DNA from: Prolixibacteraceae bacterium
Lineage (GTDB): Bacteria > Bacteroidota > Bacteroidia > Bacteroidales > Prolixibacteraceae
Direction: 5' to 3'
Assembly (NCBI GenBank): GCA_019856515.1
Contig: CP082230.1
Coordinates: 2,356,001 to 2,420,000 of the forward strand
Length of the DNA: 64,000 bases
Positions 26,345-35,191 of the stretch are shown one piece after another (position 1 is the stretch's first letter; each line of letters starts with the position of its first letter). The translations under genes were made by a program, and so were the position numbers. The notes below the pieces were generated by a model. The model was given only the letters and a program-made list of their open reading frames with translations, made no database searches and had not been told where the DNA came from.

Positions 26345-26404
26345 ATGAATTTTTTGAATCATCATTATGGCCATCATCATTTCTTACCAAAAGGTAGGCC
26401 GTAA
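26345..26404 (+). CDS. hisL: histidine operon leader peptide
   Basis: A 19-codon open frame reads MNFLNHHYGHHHFLPKGRP, with five histidines at codons 6, 7, 10, 11 and 12, then TAA. It is too short for ordinary gene finding. It has a purine-rich AGAAAGAAG ribosome site just upstream. The leader directly precedes the paired RNA segments and the terminator in front of hisG. Ribosome stalling at the His codons (26360-26365 and 26372-26380) during histidine shortage would mask the segment at 26383-26388. The peptide itself is presumably non-functional; its translation is the sensor. Confidence 0.9.
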   Translation: MNFLNHHYGHHHFLPKGRP

Positions 26405-26476
26405 TTGTTGTGTTTAAAATTTATCTAAACATATTAACGAGCTTACCGTATTATAATGGTAAGCTCGTTTTTTTTT
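26383..26476 (+). terminator. histidine operon attenuator
   Basis: Four segments are visible. Segment 1 CTTACC (26383-26388) pairs with segment 2 GGTAGG (26393-26398). Segment 2 GGTAGGC (26393-26399) can instead pair with segment 3 GCTTACC (26441-26447). Segment 3 AACGAGCTTACC (26436-26447) pairs with segment 4 GGTAAGCTCGTT (26458-26469) to form the intrinsic terminator, which runs into nine T residues ending at 26476. Pairings 1:2 plus 3:4 terminate; 2:3 antiterminates. Segment 1 lies immediately after the last His codon of the leader. Confidence 0.9.
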
Positions 26477-26494
26477 ACTCAAAATCTTTATATC

Positions 26495-27352
26495 ATGAAA
26501 ACCTTACGTATTGCGATTCAAACCAAAGGACGATTAAATCAAGACTCTATAGATCTATTGGCAGATATTGGAATTCAATTGACTCAAGGAAAGAGAAAGC
26601 TTATCTCGAAAGCAACAAATTTCCCTGTAGAGGTTCTATTTCTTCGTGATGACGATATTCCAAAGACTGTTGCAGATGGAATTGCAGATATCGGTATTGT
26701 TGGAGAGAACGAAGTACTAGAAAAAAGAGAGTCTGTAAATATTGCCAAACGATTAGGGTTTAGTAAATGTAGATTATCTCTTGCAATACCTAAAACAGAG
26801 AGTTATACTGGACCACAATGGTTTAACAATAAGACGATCGCCACCTCTTACCCGAGAGTTCTAGAACAGTTTCTTGATGAAAATAATGTTACAGCATCGA
26901 TACACGAAATTAGTGGGTCTGTTGAAGTAGCACCTAGTATCGGACTTGCAGATGCAATATTTGATATCGTAAGTTCAGGGTCAACCCTTATATCTAACAA
27001 CCTGAAAGAGATAGAGATTGTAACAAAGTCTGAAGCACTTCTTATTACCAACAGAGAGTTGACCAATGAGAAGCTTTATATTCTACAAGACATTCTATTT
27101 AGATTAGATACTGTTGAGACAGCGAAAGGCAAGAAGTATATTATGCTGAATGCTCCAAATGAGCGATTAGAAGAGATCAAATCACTGCTTCCTGGGATGA
27201 AGTCCCCAACAATCATTCCATTGGCTAATGCTGGTTGGAGCTCTCTACATTCTGTCATTGATGAACCTCAATTTTGGAGTATCATCAAAGAGTTGAAAGA
27301 CCTAGGAGCTGAAAGTATATTAATGCTTCCAATCGAGAAGATGATTTTATAA
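26495..27352 (+). CDS. hisG: ATP phosphoribosyltransferase (long form)
   Basis: HisG condenses ATP and PRPP in the first, feedback-inhibited step of histidine synthesis. From Met at 26495, directly behind the attenuator, it has 285 residues and begins MKTLRIAIQTKGRLNQDS. The upstream extension of the frame reads through the terminator U-tract and is rejected. The length and a C-terminal regulatory region (about 210-285) identify the long, HisZ-independent, histidine-sensitive form. IFDIVSSGSTLISNNL is the PRPP-binding signature. hisD follows after 18 bases. Confidence 0.96.
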   Translation: MKTLRIAIQTKGRLNQDSIDLLADIGIQLTQGKRKLISKATNFPVEVLFLRDDDIPKTVADGIADIGIVGENEVLEKRESVNIAKRLGFSKCRLSLAIPKTESYTGPQWFNNKTIATSYPRVLEQFLDENNVTASIHEISGSVEVAPSIGLADAIFDIVSSGSTLISNNLKEIEIVTKSEALLITNRELTNEKLYILQDILFRLDTVETAKGKKYIMLNAPNERLEEIKSLLPGMKSPTIIPLANAGWSSLHSVIDEPQFWSIIKELKDLGAESILMLPIEKMIL

Positions 27353-27370
27353 TAATACCAAAACTATTAG

Positions 27371-28666
27371 ATGAGACGACTTATTAACCCGAGACCCCAA
27401 GAGATCACAGAGTGTTTAACACGTCCAGAGTTGCAGTCCAATAACCTTAAGGATCTGGTAACAAAGATGCGTAAAGACATTCTCTTTCGAGGAGACATTG
27501 CTCTAATCGACTATACAGCTCGATATGATAGAGTAAATATCCGAAACCTAGTCATGGAAAAGGACGAAATAGAAGCTTTTGCAGCCACTGTTTCGCCCGA
27601 ATTGAAGGAGGCTATCCAGTCTGCTGCAAAAAATATAAGCCGTTTTCATGAGAGTCAAAGAATCGAAGTAAAGAAAATTGAAACAGCACCAGGTGTAGTG
27701 TGTTGGCAAGAGCAAAAGGCCATTGAGAAAGTGGGGCTCTATATTCCAGGGGGAACTGCACCACTATTCTCTACCGTGTTGATGCTAGGATTACCTGCCC
27801 AGATTGCTGGATGTAAAGAGATTGTACTCTGTACTCCTCCAAACCAAGAAGGGAAAATTGCACCAGCCATTGCCTATGCAGCACAAGTAGCAGGAATCAC
27901 TAAAATTGTTACAGTAGGAGGAGTACAAGCAATTATTGCCATGGCATACGGAACGGAATCCATTCCTTCTGTTGACAAGATATTTGGACCAGGCAATCAA
28001 TATGTCACTGCAGCCAAACAGCTTGTTGGAATGGATAAGTGTGCCATCGATATGCCTGCAGGTCCTTCTGAAGTGATGGTCATGGCAGACAAGAGTGCAT
28101 ATCCCGCCTTTGTGGCGGCCGATCTTTTATCGCAGGCAGAACATGGTTCGGACAGTCAAGTAATTTTAGTTACGGACCACGAGCCGTTATTGGATGCCGT
28201 AGAGGAGGAGGTGAACAAACAACTTGAAGCCTTAGGAAGAAAAGCACTAGCCAACGACGCATTAACTAACAGTGTAATGATATATGTTGATGGTCAGGAT
28301 AAGATGGTGGATATAGCCAATCAGTATGCTGCCGAACATTTAATTATTGCCACAGAGAACCCTAGTGATATTGCAACCCAAATACGTCATGCCGGATCTG
28401 TATTTATGGGGCACTATACACCAGAGAGTGCAGGAGATTATGCATCAGGCACCAACCATACCCTTCCAACCAATGGGTGGGCACGTTCTTATAGTGGTGT
28501 GAACCTAGATGCCTTCACCAAAAAGATTACCTATCAAGAGATTAGTGCCGTAGGATTACAATCTATCGGCAATACTATTGAGGTGATGGCTGCGGCCGAA
28601 TCTTTAGATGCACACAAGAATGCAGTAACTGTACGACTTAAACAATTGAGCAGTAATGAAATTTAA
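27371..28666 (+). CDS. hisD: histidinol dehydrogenase
   Basis: HisD carries out the last two oxidations, histidinol to histidine, with NAD and zinc. The protein has 431 residues. KVGLYIPGGTAPLFSTVLMLGLPA is the N-terminal landmark, DKIFGPGNQYVTAAK lies next to the NAD-binding part, and the metal-site histidine region AADLLSQAEHGSDSQ and SGTNHTLPTNGWAR are present. Its 3' end overlaps hisC by 11 bases in another frame, indicating translational coupling. Confidence 0.97.
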   Translation: MRRLINPRPQEITECLTRPELQSNNLKDLVTKMRKDILFRGDIALIDYTARYDRVNIRNLVMEKDEIEAFAATVSPELKEAIQSAAKNISRFHESQRIEVKKIETAPGVVCWQEQKAIEKVGLYIPGGTAPLFSTVLMLGLPAQIAGCKEIVLCTPPNQEGKIAPAIAYAAQVAGITKIVTVGGVQAIIAMAYGTESIPSVDKIFGPGNQYVTAAKQLVGMDKCAIDMPAGPSEVMVMADKSAYPAFVAADLLSQAEHGSDSQVILVTDHEPLLDAVEEEVNKQLEALGRKALANDALTNSVMIYVDGQDKMVDIANQYAAEHLIIATENPSDIATQIRHAGSVFMGHYTPESAGDYASGTNHTLPTNGWARSYSGVNLDAFTKKITYQEISAVGLQSIGNTIEVMAAAESLDAHKNAVTVRLKQLSSNEI

Positions 28667-29699
28667 TCTGAACGACATTATACGTCCCAATATCTTGTCC
28701 CTAGCACCTTATCAGTGTGCTAGAGATGAGTTTGAAGGGGTGGCCTCCATCTATTTGGATGCCAATGAAAACCCATATGATAATGGTTTAAATCGTTATC
28801 CCGATCCTTATCAAGCGGAGCTAAAGAGTCATATTGGTCGAATAAAGGGGGTGGATAGCCACCAGATATTCCTTGGTAATGGTAGTGACGAGGCTATTGA
28901 TCTATTATATCGTATTTTCTGTAGACCAGGGAGAGACAACTATATCTCGATCTCTCCTAGCTATGGTATGTATGATGTTTGTGGAAAGGTCAATGATATC
29001 GAAAGAAGAGAGGCGGTACTTACTGCTGATTTTCAAATTGATGTACCTCAGATTCAGAACTTATGGGATGAGAATACAAAACTGATATTTCTTTGTTCTC
29101 CTAACAACCCGACAGGGAACACCTTGAATAGAGAGGACATCATTACTTTGTGTCGCTCCTTTAATGGGATCGTGGTAGTGGATGAAGCATATATTGATTT
29201 TGCCACGACCCCATCATTTACCAATGAAATTAACCACTACCCAAACCTAGTGGTTTTGCAAACCTTTAGTAAAGCATGGGGACTTGCAGGGATTAGATTG
29301 GGAATGGCTATGGCTGCTGAGAATATCATTGCACTCTTTAATAAGGTCAAGTACCCCTATAATGTCAATGTATTGACCCAACAGAAAGCACTCGATACTT
29401 TGATTCATCAGGCAGACACTGTGAATCTACAGATAGCTGAGATTGTAAAGGAGAGAGACAAGATGAGTGAACGACTTCGCTCTATTCCCCATGTGGAGAG
29501 AGTCTATCCTACAGAAGCGAACTTTATCTTAGTGAAGATCAAAGAAGCAAGTCGTTGTTATCTTCAGTTGTTAGATGAAGGCACTGTAGTTCGTAATCGA
29601 TCGAAAGTAATACTGTGTGATGACTGCTTAAGGGTGACGATAGGAACGCCTGAAGAGAACAAGAAATTCATAGAACAATTATTAGCCATACTAGACTAA
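28656..29699 (+). CDS. hisC: histidinol-phosphate aminotransferase
   Basis: HisC is a class I/II PLP aminotransferase transferring the amino group from glutamate to imidazole acetol phosphate. The protein has 347 residues. The motifs YLDANENPYDNGLNRYPDP, FLGNGSDEAIDLL and CSPNNPTGN are typical. The PLP lysine lies in TFSKAWGLAGIRLG. The start ATG lies inside the end of hisD. Confidence 0.96.
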   Translation: MKFNLNDIIRPNILSLAPYQCARDEFEGVASIYLDANENPYDNGLNRYPDPYQAELKSHIGRIKGVDSHQIFLGNGSDEAIDLLYRIFCRPGRDNYISISPSYGMYDVCGKVNDIERREAVLTADFQIDVPQIQNLWDENTKLIFLCSPNNPTGNTLNREDIITLCRSFNGIVVVDEAYIDFATTPSFTNEINHYPNLVVLQTFSKAWGLAGIRLGMAMAAENIIALFNKVKYPYNVNVLTQQKALDTLIHQADTVNLQIAEIVKERDKMSERLRSIPHVERVYPTEANFILVKIKEASRCYLQLLDEGTVVRNRSKVILCDDCLRVTIGTPEENKKFIEQLLAILD

Positions 29700-29712
29700 C
29701 ACCATTACTATT

Positions 29713-30834
29713 TTGAAACAACAGAAACCTAAATTACTCATTATTGACCGCGATGGGACGATGATTGATGAACCTATCGAAGATCAACAAATTGACTCAT
29801 TTGAGAAACTTCAGTTTGAGGCCCATGTATTTGGTGCACTGAAACGTATTGTAGATTCGAAAGAGTACCTCTTGGTTATGGTCACCAACCAGGATGGTCT
29901 TGGAACAGATTCATTTCCAGAGGAGACCTTTTGGGGACCACATAACCGAATGGTCCAAACATTATCAAATGAGGGAATATCGTTTTTAAACACCCATATT
30001 GACCGTACATTTGAGCATGAGAATGCCGTTACTAGAAAGCCTAGAACAGGAATGCTTACGCAATATTTAGATGGGAGCTATGATCTTGAAAACTCTATTG
30101 TTATCGGAGACAGAGTTTCGGATATTGTGTTGGCAAAGAATCTTGGTTGTAAAGCCATATTCTATAGCGAGGAGACATTGCCAGAAGAACACAAAGAGAG
30201 ATGTATCGCACAATCAAGGTCGTGGGATAGTATTGCAGACACCATTCTTTTTCCAAAGCGAAGAGTGACCATAGAGCGCACTACAGCAGAGACTGATATA
30301 AAAATAGATCTTGTCTTAGATAGTACCGAAAAAGGAGAAATCCATACTGGTTTGAAGTTCTTCGATCATATGCTAGAGCAGATTGATCGTCACGGAAACT
30401 GCAAGTTAGATATTCAAGTGAATGGAGATCTTGAGGTAGATGAACATCATACTATTGAAGATGTTGGACTGGCTCTTGGAGAAGCATTTCTTCAAGGATT
30501 AGGAGATAAGAAAGGAATTGAAAGATATGGTTTCCTTCTACCTATGGATGATTGTCTAGCACAGGTAGCCATTGATTTTGGGGGAAGACCTTGGATTCTA
30601 TGGGATGCATCATTCCGTCGAGAGTATGTTGGAGACATGCCAACGGAGATGTTCTTTCATTTCTTTAAATCATTCAGTGATGCTGCCAAATGTAACCTCA
30701 ACATAAAAGCAGAAGGCGATAATGAGCATCATAAAATTGAAGGAATCTTTAAAGGTTTTGCCAAAGCAATTAAAATGGCTACCAAACAAGATAAAACCGT
30801 TTTCACTATACCTAGTACCAAAGAGACATTATAA
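29713..30834 (+). CDS. hisB: bifunctional histidinol-phosphatase / imidazoleglycerol-phosphate dehydratase
   Basis: HisB here is the fused form, 373 residues. The N-terminal HAD-type phosphatase (about 1-165) has LLIIDRDGTMIDEP, with the two aspartates of DxDGT. The C-terminal IGP dehydratase (about 180-373) has FFDHMLEQIDRHG, VDEHHTIEDVGLALGEA and EHHKIEGIFKGFAKA, whose histidines bind manganese. No ATG is available before the phosphatase motif; a TTG at 29713-29715 gives the correct N-terminus and is taken as the start, 13 bases after hisC. A rare start may lower its translation. Confidence 0.95.
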   Translation: MKQQKPKLLIIDRDGTMIDEPIEDQQIDSFEKLQFEAHVFGALKRIVDSKEYLLVMVTNQDGLGTDSFPEETFWGPHNRMVQTLSNEGISFLNTHIDRTFEHENAVTRKPRTGMLTQYLDGSYDLENSIVIGDRVSDIVLAKNLGCKAIFYSEETLPEEHKERCIAQSRSWDSIADTILFPKRRVTIERTTAETDIKIDLVLDSTEKGEIHTGLKFFDHMLEQIDRHGNCKLDIQVNGDLEVDEHHTIEDVGLALGEAFLQGLGDKKGIERYGFLLPMDDCLAQVAIDFGGRPWILWDASFRREYVGDMPTEMFFHFFKSFSDAAKCNLNIKAEGDNEHHKIEGIFKGFAKAIKMATKQDKTVFTIPSTKETL

Positions 30835-30836
30835 CC

Positions 30837-31697
30837 ATGAGTTCACAAAGCGCCATACTACTTTTACACTGTCCAGATCAGTCAGGAATACTTGCTAGAG
30901 TCACCGAGTTTGTAAATGATAACAAAGGAAATATACTCTATCTAGATCAACATGTGGATAGAGAAGAGAAACTGTTCTATATGCGTCTAGAGTGGGATCT
31001 TACTAATTTTACGATTCCGACAGATAAGATTGATGAATACTTTAATACGCTTTTCGCGAAGAAGTATAAGCTCAACTATGAGATTCATTTTTCAGATAAG
31101 AGACCACGAATGGCACTTTTTGTTTCTAAAATGTCGCACTGCCTATTTGATATCTTAGCAAGATATGCAGATGGCGAATGGGATGTCGAGATTCCATGTA
31201 TTATCTCAAACCATCAAACATTAGAACCTATCGCGAAGAAGTTTGGTATTCCGTTCTATTATCATCCTATTACATCGAAGACCAAAGCTGAAGAGGAAAA
31301 GAAAGAGATCCAAATATTAAAAAAGCACAATATTGACTTTGTCGTCTTGGCGCGATACATGCAGATTATTAGTGAAGATTTCATCTCACATTTTCCGAAT
31401 AAGGTAATTAATATTCACCACTCTTTTTTACCAGCATTTGCAGGAGCAAAGCCTTATCATGCAGCACATAAAAGAGGGGTAAAGATTATTGGTGCAACAA
31501 GCCATTATGTCACTACAGAACTTGATGCTGGACCTATTATAGCTCAAGATGTTGCTAAAATAAGTCATAAAGATACCGTACAAAATCTTGTCCTTAAAGG
31601 TAGAGATCTAGAAAAAATAGTACTTTCACAGGCGGTATACAAACATATTCAGCATAAAGTACTGGTATACAACAACAGGACTGTTGTTTTTTCATAA
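30837..31697 (+). CDS. purU: formyltetrahydrofolate deformylase
   Basis: PurU hydrolyses 10-formyl-tetrahydrofolate to formate and THF. The protein has 286 residues. The N-terminal ACT domain (about 5-85) is LLLHCPDQSGILARVTEFVNDN. The C-terminal formyltransferase-fold domain has NIHHSFLPAFAGAKPYHAAHKRGVKIIGATSHYV, containing the Asn-His-Asp catalytic set with D in ELDAGPI. It starts two bases after hisB, so it is an integral part of the histidine operon. The pathway links through AICAR, released by HisHF, whose recycling uses 10-formyl-THF. Confidence 0.93.
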   Translation: MSSQSAILLLHCPDQSGILARVTEFVNDNKGNILYLDQHVDREEKLFYMRLEWDLTNFTIPTDKIDEYFNTLFAKKYKLNYEIHFSDKRPRMALFVSKMSHCLFDILARYADGEWDVEIPCIISNHQTLEPIAKKFGIPFYYHPITSKTKAEEEKKEIQILKKHNIDFVVLARYMQIISEDFISHFPNKVINIHHSFLPAFAGAKPYHAAHKRGVKIIGATSHYVTTELDAGPIIAQDVAKISHKDTVQNLVLKGRDLEKIVLSQAVYKHIQHKVLVYNNRTVVFS

Positions 31698-31740
31698 AGG
31701 ACAATTCACATTATTATCTAAGTATCAACACTTTACTTAT

Positions 31741-32343
31741 ATGGGAAAATTTAACATCTTACTTCTACTTGCAATCGTTTTTATCGGTTTTGCTTGTACA
31801 AGTAAAAAAAACAAACACAATACTGAAATCTGCATTTCCGCAGAAGACATCATCGATTCGATTAAACAGAACGAGATGCCTGAGGAGTATGGCTATCTTC
31901 TTCAGGTGGGTGACAAAGCACCAGACTTTACGGTGGAATTAACCAACGGAAATAAAGTGTCGTTAAGTGACCTGAAAGGAAAAGTAGTCATGCTTCAGTT
32001 TACAGCAAGCTGGTGTCCAGTTTGTAGGAGAGAGATGCCTCATATCGAACAAGAGATTTGGCAGAAACATAAGAACAACACAGACTTCTTTTTGATGGGA
32101 GTTGATAGAGATGAGCCTTTAGAGAAAGTAAAGAAATTCGAAGAGGACATCAAAATTACGTATCCTCTTGCATTAGATCCTAACGCAGATGTATTTGGAC
32201 TATTTGCAGTGAAGAGAGCAGGGGTGACACGTAATGTAGTTATTGATAAAGATGGGCGTATTGCCTTCTTGACCCGCTTATATAAGCCTGAAGAGTTTGA
32301 GAACATGAAGAAAGTAATCGATTACCTTCTTTGTCGTGATTAA
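31741..32343 (+). CDS. TlpA/ResA-like thioredoxin-fold lipoprotein
   Basis: From Met at 31741 the product is 200 residues with a lipoprotein signal peptide (lipobox IGFAC, Cys19). The AhpC/TSA-Redoxin-type thioredoxin fold begins at VGDKAPDFTVELTNGNKVSLSDLKGK. The redox-active CxxC is WCPVC (Cys92, Cys95). The protein would be an envelope-anchored thiol-disulfide oxidoreductase facing the periplasm. It stands between purU (43-base gap) and hisH (33-base gap); there is no known tie to histidine synthesis. The frame is open further upstream, to 31684, but only this start gives a signal peptide. Confidence 0.85.
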   Translation: MGKFNILLLLAIVFIGFACTSKKNKHNTEICISAEDIIDSIKQNEMPEEYGYLLQVGDKAPDFTVELTNGNKVSLSDLKGKVVMLQFTASWCPVCRREMPHIEQEIWQKHKNNTDFFLMGVDRDEPLEKVKKFEEDIKITYPLALDPNADVFGLFAVKRAGVTRNVVIDKDGRIAFLTRLYKPEEFENMKKVIDYLLCRD

Positions 32344-32376
32344 TTAATTGTATCCAGTATACCAGTACTTTTTTTT

Positions 32377-32973
32377 ATGAAAATAGCCATTATAAAATAT
32401 AATGGTGGTAATATCTTTTCTGTGCAAGAGACGCTGAAGCGTCTTGGTGCGGAAACAGTTGTTACAGACCATTACGAACAGATTTGCTCTGCCGATCGTG
32501 TTATCTTTCCTGGTGTAGGTCAGGCCAAGAGCGCGATGAACTACCTTAAAGAGCACCAATTAGATAAGATCATCACAGAACTTCAACAACCGGTCTTAGG
32601 AATATGTTTAGGACTACAGTTGATGTGCCAACATAGCGAAGAGGGAGATATTGAAGGATTAGGTATTTTCGATGCCCAAGTAAAGAAGTTTATCCCGCAG
32701 GATAGAGAGACTAAAGTGCCTCATATGGGATGGAATCAACTGAATTTTTCAGATCAAGGAGATTGGAGAAACCAGTTTGAGGAGTCATATCTCTACTTTG
32801 TTCACTCTTATTATGCAGAGATCTGTCAAAACACCTTTGCATCATGTCACTATGCCAATGACTTTAGTGCCATGATGAAGAGAGACAATTTCTGGGCCAT
32901 GCAATTTCATCCAGAAAAGAGTGGAGAGATTGGATCTAAAATGTTGAATCAATTCCTAAACCAAACGTTATGA
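32377..32973 (+). CDS. hisH: imidazole glycerol phosphate synthase, glutaminase subunit
   Basis: HisH hydrolyses glutamine and feeds ammonia to HisF. The protein has 198 residues with a class I amidotransferase fold: RVIFPGVGQAKSAM, the nucleophile elbow LGICLGLQLMCQ with the active Cys, and the His/Glu pair in MQFHPEKSGEIG. It overlaps hisA by four bases (ATGA-type), so the two are translationally coupled. Confidence 0.96.
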   Translation: MKIAIIKYNGGNIFSVQETLKRLGAETVVTDHYEQICSADRVIFPGVGQAKSAMNYLKEHQLDKIITELQQPVLGICLGLQLMCQHSEEGDIEGLGIFDAQVKKFIPQDRETKVPHMGWNQLNFSDQGDWRNQFEESYLYFVHSYYAEICQNTFASCHYANDFSAMMKRDNFWAMQFHPEKSGEIGSKMLNQFLNQTL

Positions 32974-33701
32974 TCGAAATCATACCTGCCATAGATATTA
33001 TAGAGGGACAGTGTGTTCGCCTGAGTAAGGGGGACTATGCGACACAGAAGATATACCATAAAGATCCATTAGCACAAGCCCAACAATTTGAGGACCATGG
33101 CATAGGACGCCTTCACTTGGTGGACCTAGAAGGGGCCAAGAAGAGTCATATAGTAAACTACAAGACTTTAGAGCGTATCGCAGCCAAGACCAATTTGATT
33201 CTCGATTTCGGTGGCGGCATTAAAAGTCAAGAAGATATACATATCGCATTCGAATCAGGTGCACAGATGATTACAGGAGGAAGTATTGCGGTACAAAATC
33301 CAACACTTTTTGCTTCGTGGATAGAGAAATATGGTTCCGAAAGGATGATTCTAGGGGCTGATGCAAGAGATCGTAAAATATCGACTATGGGTTGGAAGGA
33401 ATCTTCAGAATTGGATATCCTTGACTTTATAGAGACCTGGATGGAACGAGGGATAACCAAAGCTATCAGTACAGATATCGAGAAAGATGGAATGTTACAA
33501 GGGCCTTCGTTTGATCTTTATCGAGAGATAAAAGATAGGTTTCCAGAACTGTTTATTGTGGCGAGTGGAGGCATCTCAAACATGCAAGATATTCTTACAC
33601 TTAATGAGGATAATATCGATGCTGTTATTGTTGGTAAAGCCATATATGAAGGGCATATCTCACTAAAAACATTAGAACAGTTTATCACCTCTAAACAGTA
33701 A
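32970..33701 (+). CDS. hisA: ProFAR isomerase
   Basis: HisA is a (beta-alpha)8 barrel that isomerises ProFAR to PRFAR. The protein has 243 residues: [22 protein letters not shown] with the catalytic Asp near residue 8, [19 protein letters not shown] for one phosphate site, and [13 protein letters not shown] with the second Asp. It is homologous to the adjacent hisF and overlaps hisH by four bases. Confidence 0.96.
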   Translation: MIEIIPAIDIIEGQCVRLSKGDYATQKIYHKDPLAQAQQFEDHGIGRLHLVDLEGAKKSHIVNYKTLERIAAKTNLILDFGGGIKSQEDIHIAFESGAQMITGGSIAVQNPTLFASWIEKYGSERMILGADARDRKISTMGWKESSELDILDFIETWMERGITKAISTDIEKDGMLQGPSFDLYREIKDRFPELFIVASGGISNMQDILTLNEDNIDAVIVGKAIYEGHISLKTLEQFITSKQ

Positions 33702-33706
33702 TCCTT

Positions 33707-34465
33707 ATGTTAGCAAAAAGAATTATTCCTTGTTTAGATATTAAAGATGGTCAAACTGTTAAAGGTATACACTTTGAAGGAATAAAAGCCGTTGGTGATC
33801 CAGTGGAATTGGCCAAATGGTACTCCGAAGAGGGTGCTGATGAATTGGTTTTACTTGATATTACTGCGACACAGGAGGCACGTAAGACAACAAAAGATTT
33901 AGTCAAACGTATTGCTTCGGAGATCAATATACCTTTTACCATAGGTGGTGGAATAAGTACGGTTGAAGATGCGGCAATACTTCTAGCACATGGTGCAGAT
34001 AAGGTCTCTATTAACTCCTCAGCGATAAAGAACCCTGATCTGATCAATCAATTGTCCACACGTTTTGGAAGTCAGTTTGTTGTCGTCGCCATCGATGCAC
34101 GTCAAGAGAATGGGCAGTGGGCAGTTAAAAGTGCAGGAGGGAGAGTCGATACGGATAAAGAGCTTTTCACATGGGCCAAAGAGGCGGAAGAGAGAGGTGC
34201 TGGAGAGATTCTATTTACTTCGATGGACCACGATGGGACCAAATCAGGCTTTGCAAACCAAGCTCTACGGCACCTTCATGAGACCCTAACCATTCCAGTG
34301 ATTGCATCTGGAGGAGCAGGCTGTCAAAAAGATTTTGTAGACACCTTTGTAGAGGGCAAAGCAGATGCGGCATTGGCTGCGAGCATATTTCATTATAAAG
34401 AGGTCGCTATTCCTGATTTGAAAAGCTATCTAAGACAAAACAGTGTACCGGTAAGAACCATATAA
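33707..34465 (+). CDS. hisF: imidazole glycerol phosphate synthase, cyclase subunit
   Basis: HisF is the barrel-shaped partner of HisH, forming imidazole glycerol phosphate and AICAR. The protein has 252 residues. [22 protein letters not shown] carries the first catalytic Asp, [26 protein letters not shown] a phosphate site, and [13 protein letters not shown] the second Asp. Five bases separate it from hisA. Confidence 0.97.
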   Translation: MLAKRIIPCLDIKDGQTVKGIHFEGIKAVGDPVELAKWYSEEGADELVLLDITATQEARKTTKDLVKRIASEINIPFTIGGGISTVEDAAILLAHGADKVSINSSAIKNPDLINQLSTRFGSQFVVVAIDARQENGQWAVKSAGGRVDTDKELFTWAKEAEERGAGEILFTSMDHDGTKSGFANQALRHLHETLTIPVIASGGAGCQKDFVDTFVEGKADAALAASIFHYKEVAIPDLKSYLRQNSVPVRTI

Positions 34466-34475
34466 TATAGACACC

Positions 34476-35075
34476 ATGCAAATCGATTTCAATAAAATGG
34501 GCAATGGACTTGTTCCCGCAATTATACAAGATGCCAAGACCAACAAAGTGTTGATGTTGGGGTATATGAACCAAGAGGCATACGAAAAGACAAAAGAAGA
34601 GAAGAGAGTTACTTTTTATAGTCGCACCAAGAACAGGTTATGGCAAAAAGGGGAGACCTCTTCTAATTTCTTACTGGTAGAACGTATTCTTCTGGACTGT
34701 GACCAAGATACGCTACTGATTTATGCCACACCACAAGGCCCTACATGCCATAAAGGAACGGACACTTGTTGGGGAGAGAGCAACACTCCGAATGACATTC
34801 TATTCTTAAGTGAATTGCAAGATTTCATCGATCAACGAAAAGAGGAGATGCCAGAGGGAAGTTATACTACTCACCTCTTTAATAAAGGTATTCGTAAGAT
34901 TACTCAGAAAGTTGGAGAAGAGGCAGTGGAGACTGTAATTGGTGCAATGGCTAATGATAATGAGAACTTCTTATATGAAGGAGCTGACCTGCTATATCAC
35001 TTAATCGTTCTATTGACTTATAAAGGGTATCGTATCGAAGATTTAGTTCGTGAACTGAGATCGAGACATAAATAA
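34476..35075 (+). CDS. hisI: bifunctional phosphoribosyl-AMP cyclohydrolase / phosphoribosyl-ATP pyrophosphatase
   Basis: The fused HisIE protein, 199 residues, performs steps 2 and 3 of the pathway. The N-terminal HisI part (about 1-105) has the zinc and magnesium ligands in DCDQDTLLIYATPQGPTCHKGTDTCW. The C-terminal HisE part (about 110-199) has GIRKITQKVGEEAVETVIGA and the EGADLLYHLIVLL helix. Last gene of the operon, followed by a strong terminator hairpin. Confidence 0.96.
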   Translation: MQIDFNKMGNGLVPAIIQDAKTNKVLMLGYMNQEAYEKTKEEKRVTFYSRTKNRLWQKGETSSNFLLVERILLDCDQDTLLIYATPQGPTCHKGTDTCWGESNTPNDILFLSELQDFIDQRKEEMPEGSYTTHLFNKGIRKITQKVGEEAVETVIGAMANDNENFLYEGADLLYHLIVLLTYKGYRIEDLVRELRSRHK

Positions 35076-35097
35076 TTATACCAAAGAATAGAAGCTT

Positions 35098-35131
35098 AAA
35101 GCGGAATATGAAACAGATCATATTCCGCTTT
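35098..35131 (+). terminator. terminator of the histidine operon
   Basis: AAAGCGGAATATG (35098-35110) and CATATTCCGCTTT (35119-35131) form a perfect 13-bp stem with an 8-base loop, 22 bases after the hisI stop. It ends in TTT and could serve transcripts from both strands. Confidence 0.8.
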
Positions 35132-35191
35132 ATTCCATCTATTAAGTAGACTAATCTACGGGTGAATTTTCAAATAAATATTGAGATGGTA

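Noticed and set aside
26410..26649. 79-residue frame overlapping the his terminator and hisG
   Set aside because: It is out of frame with hisG, covers the attenuator stem and has no protein-like features.
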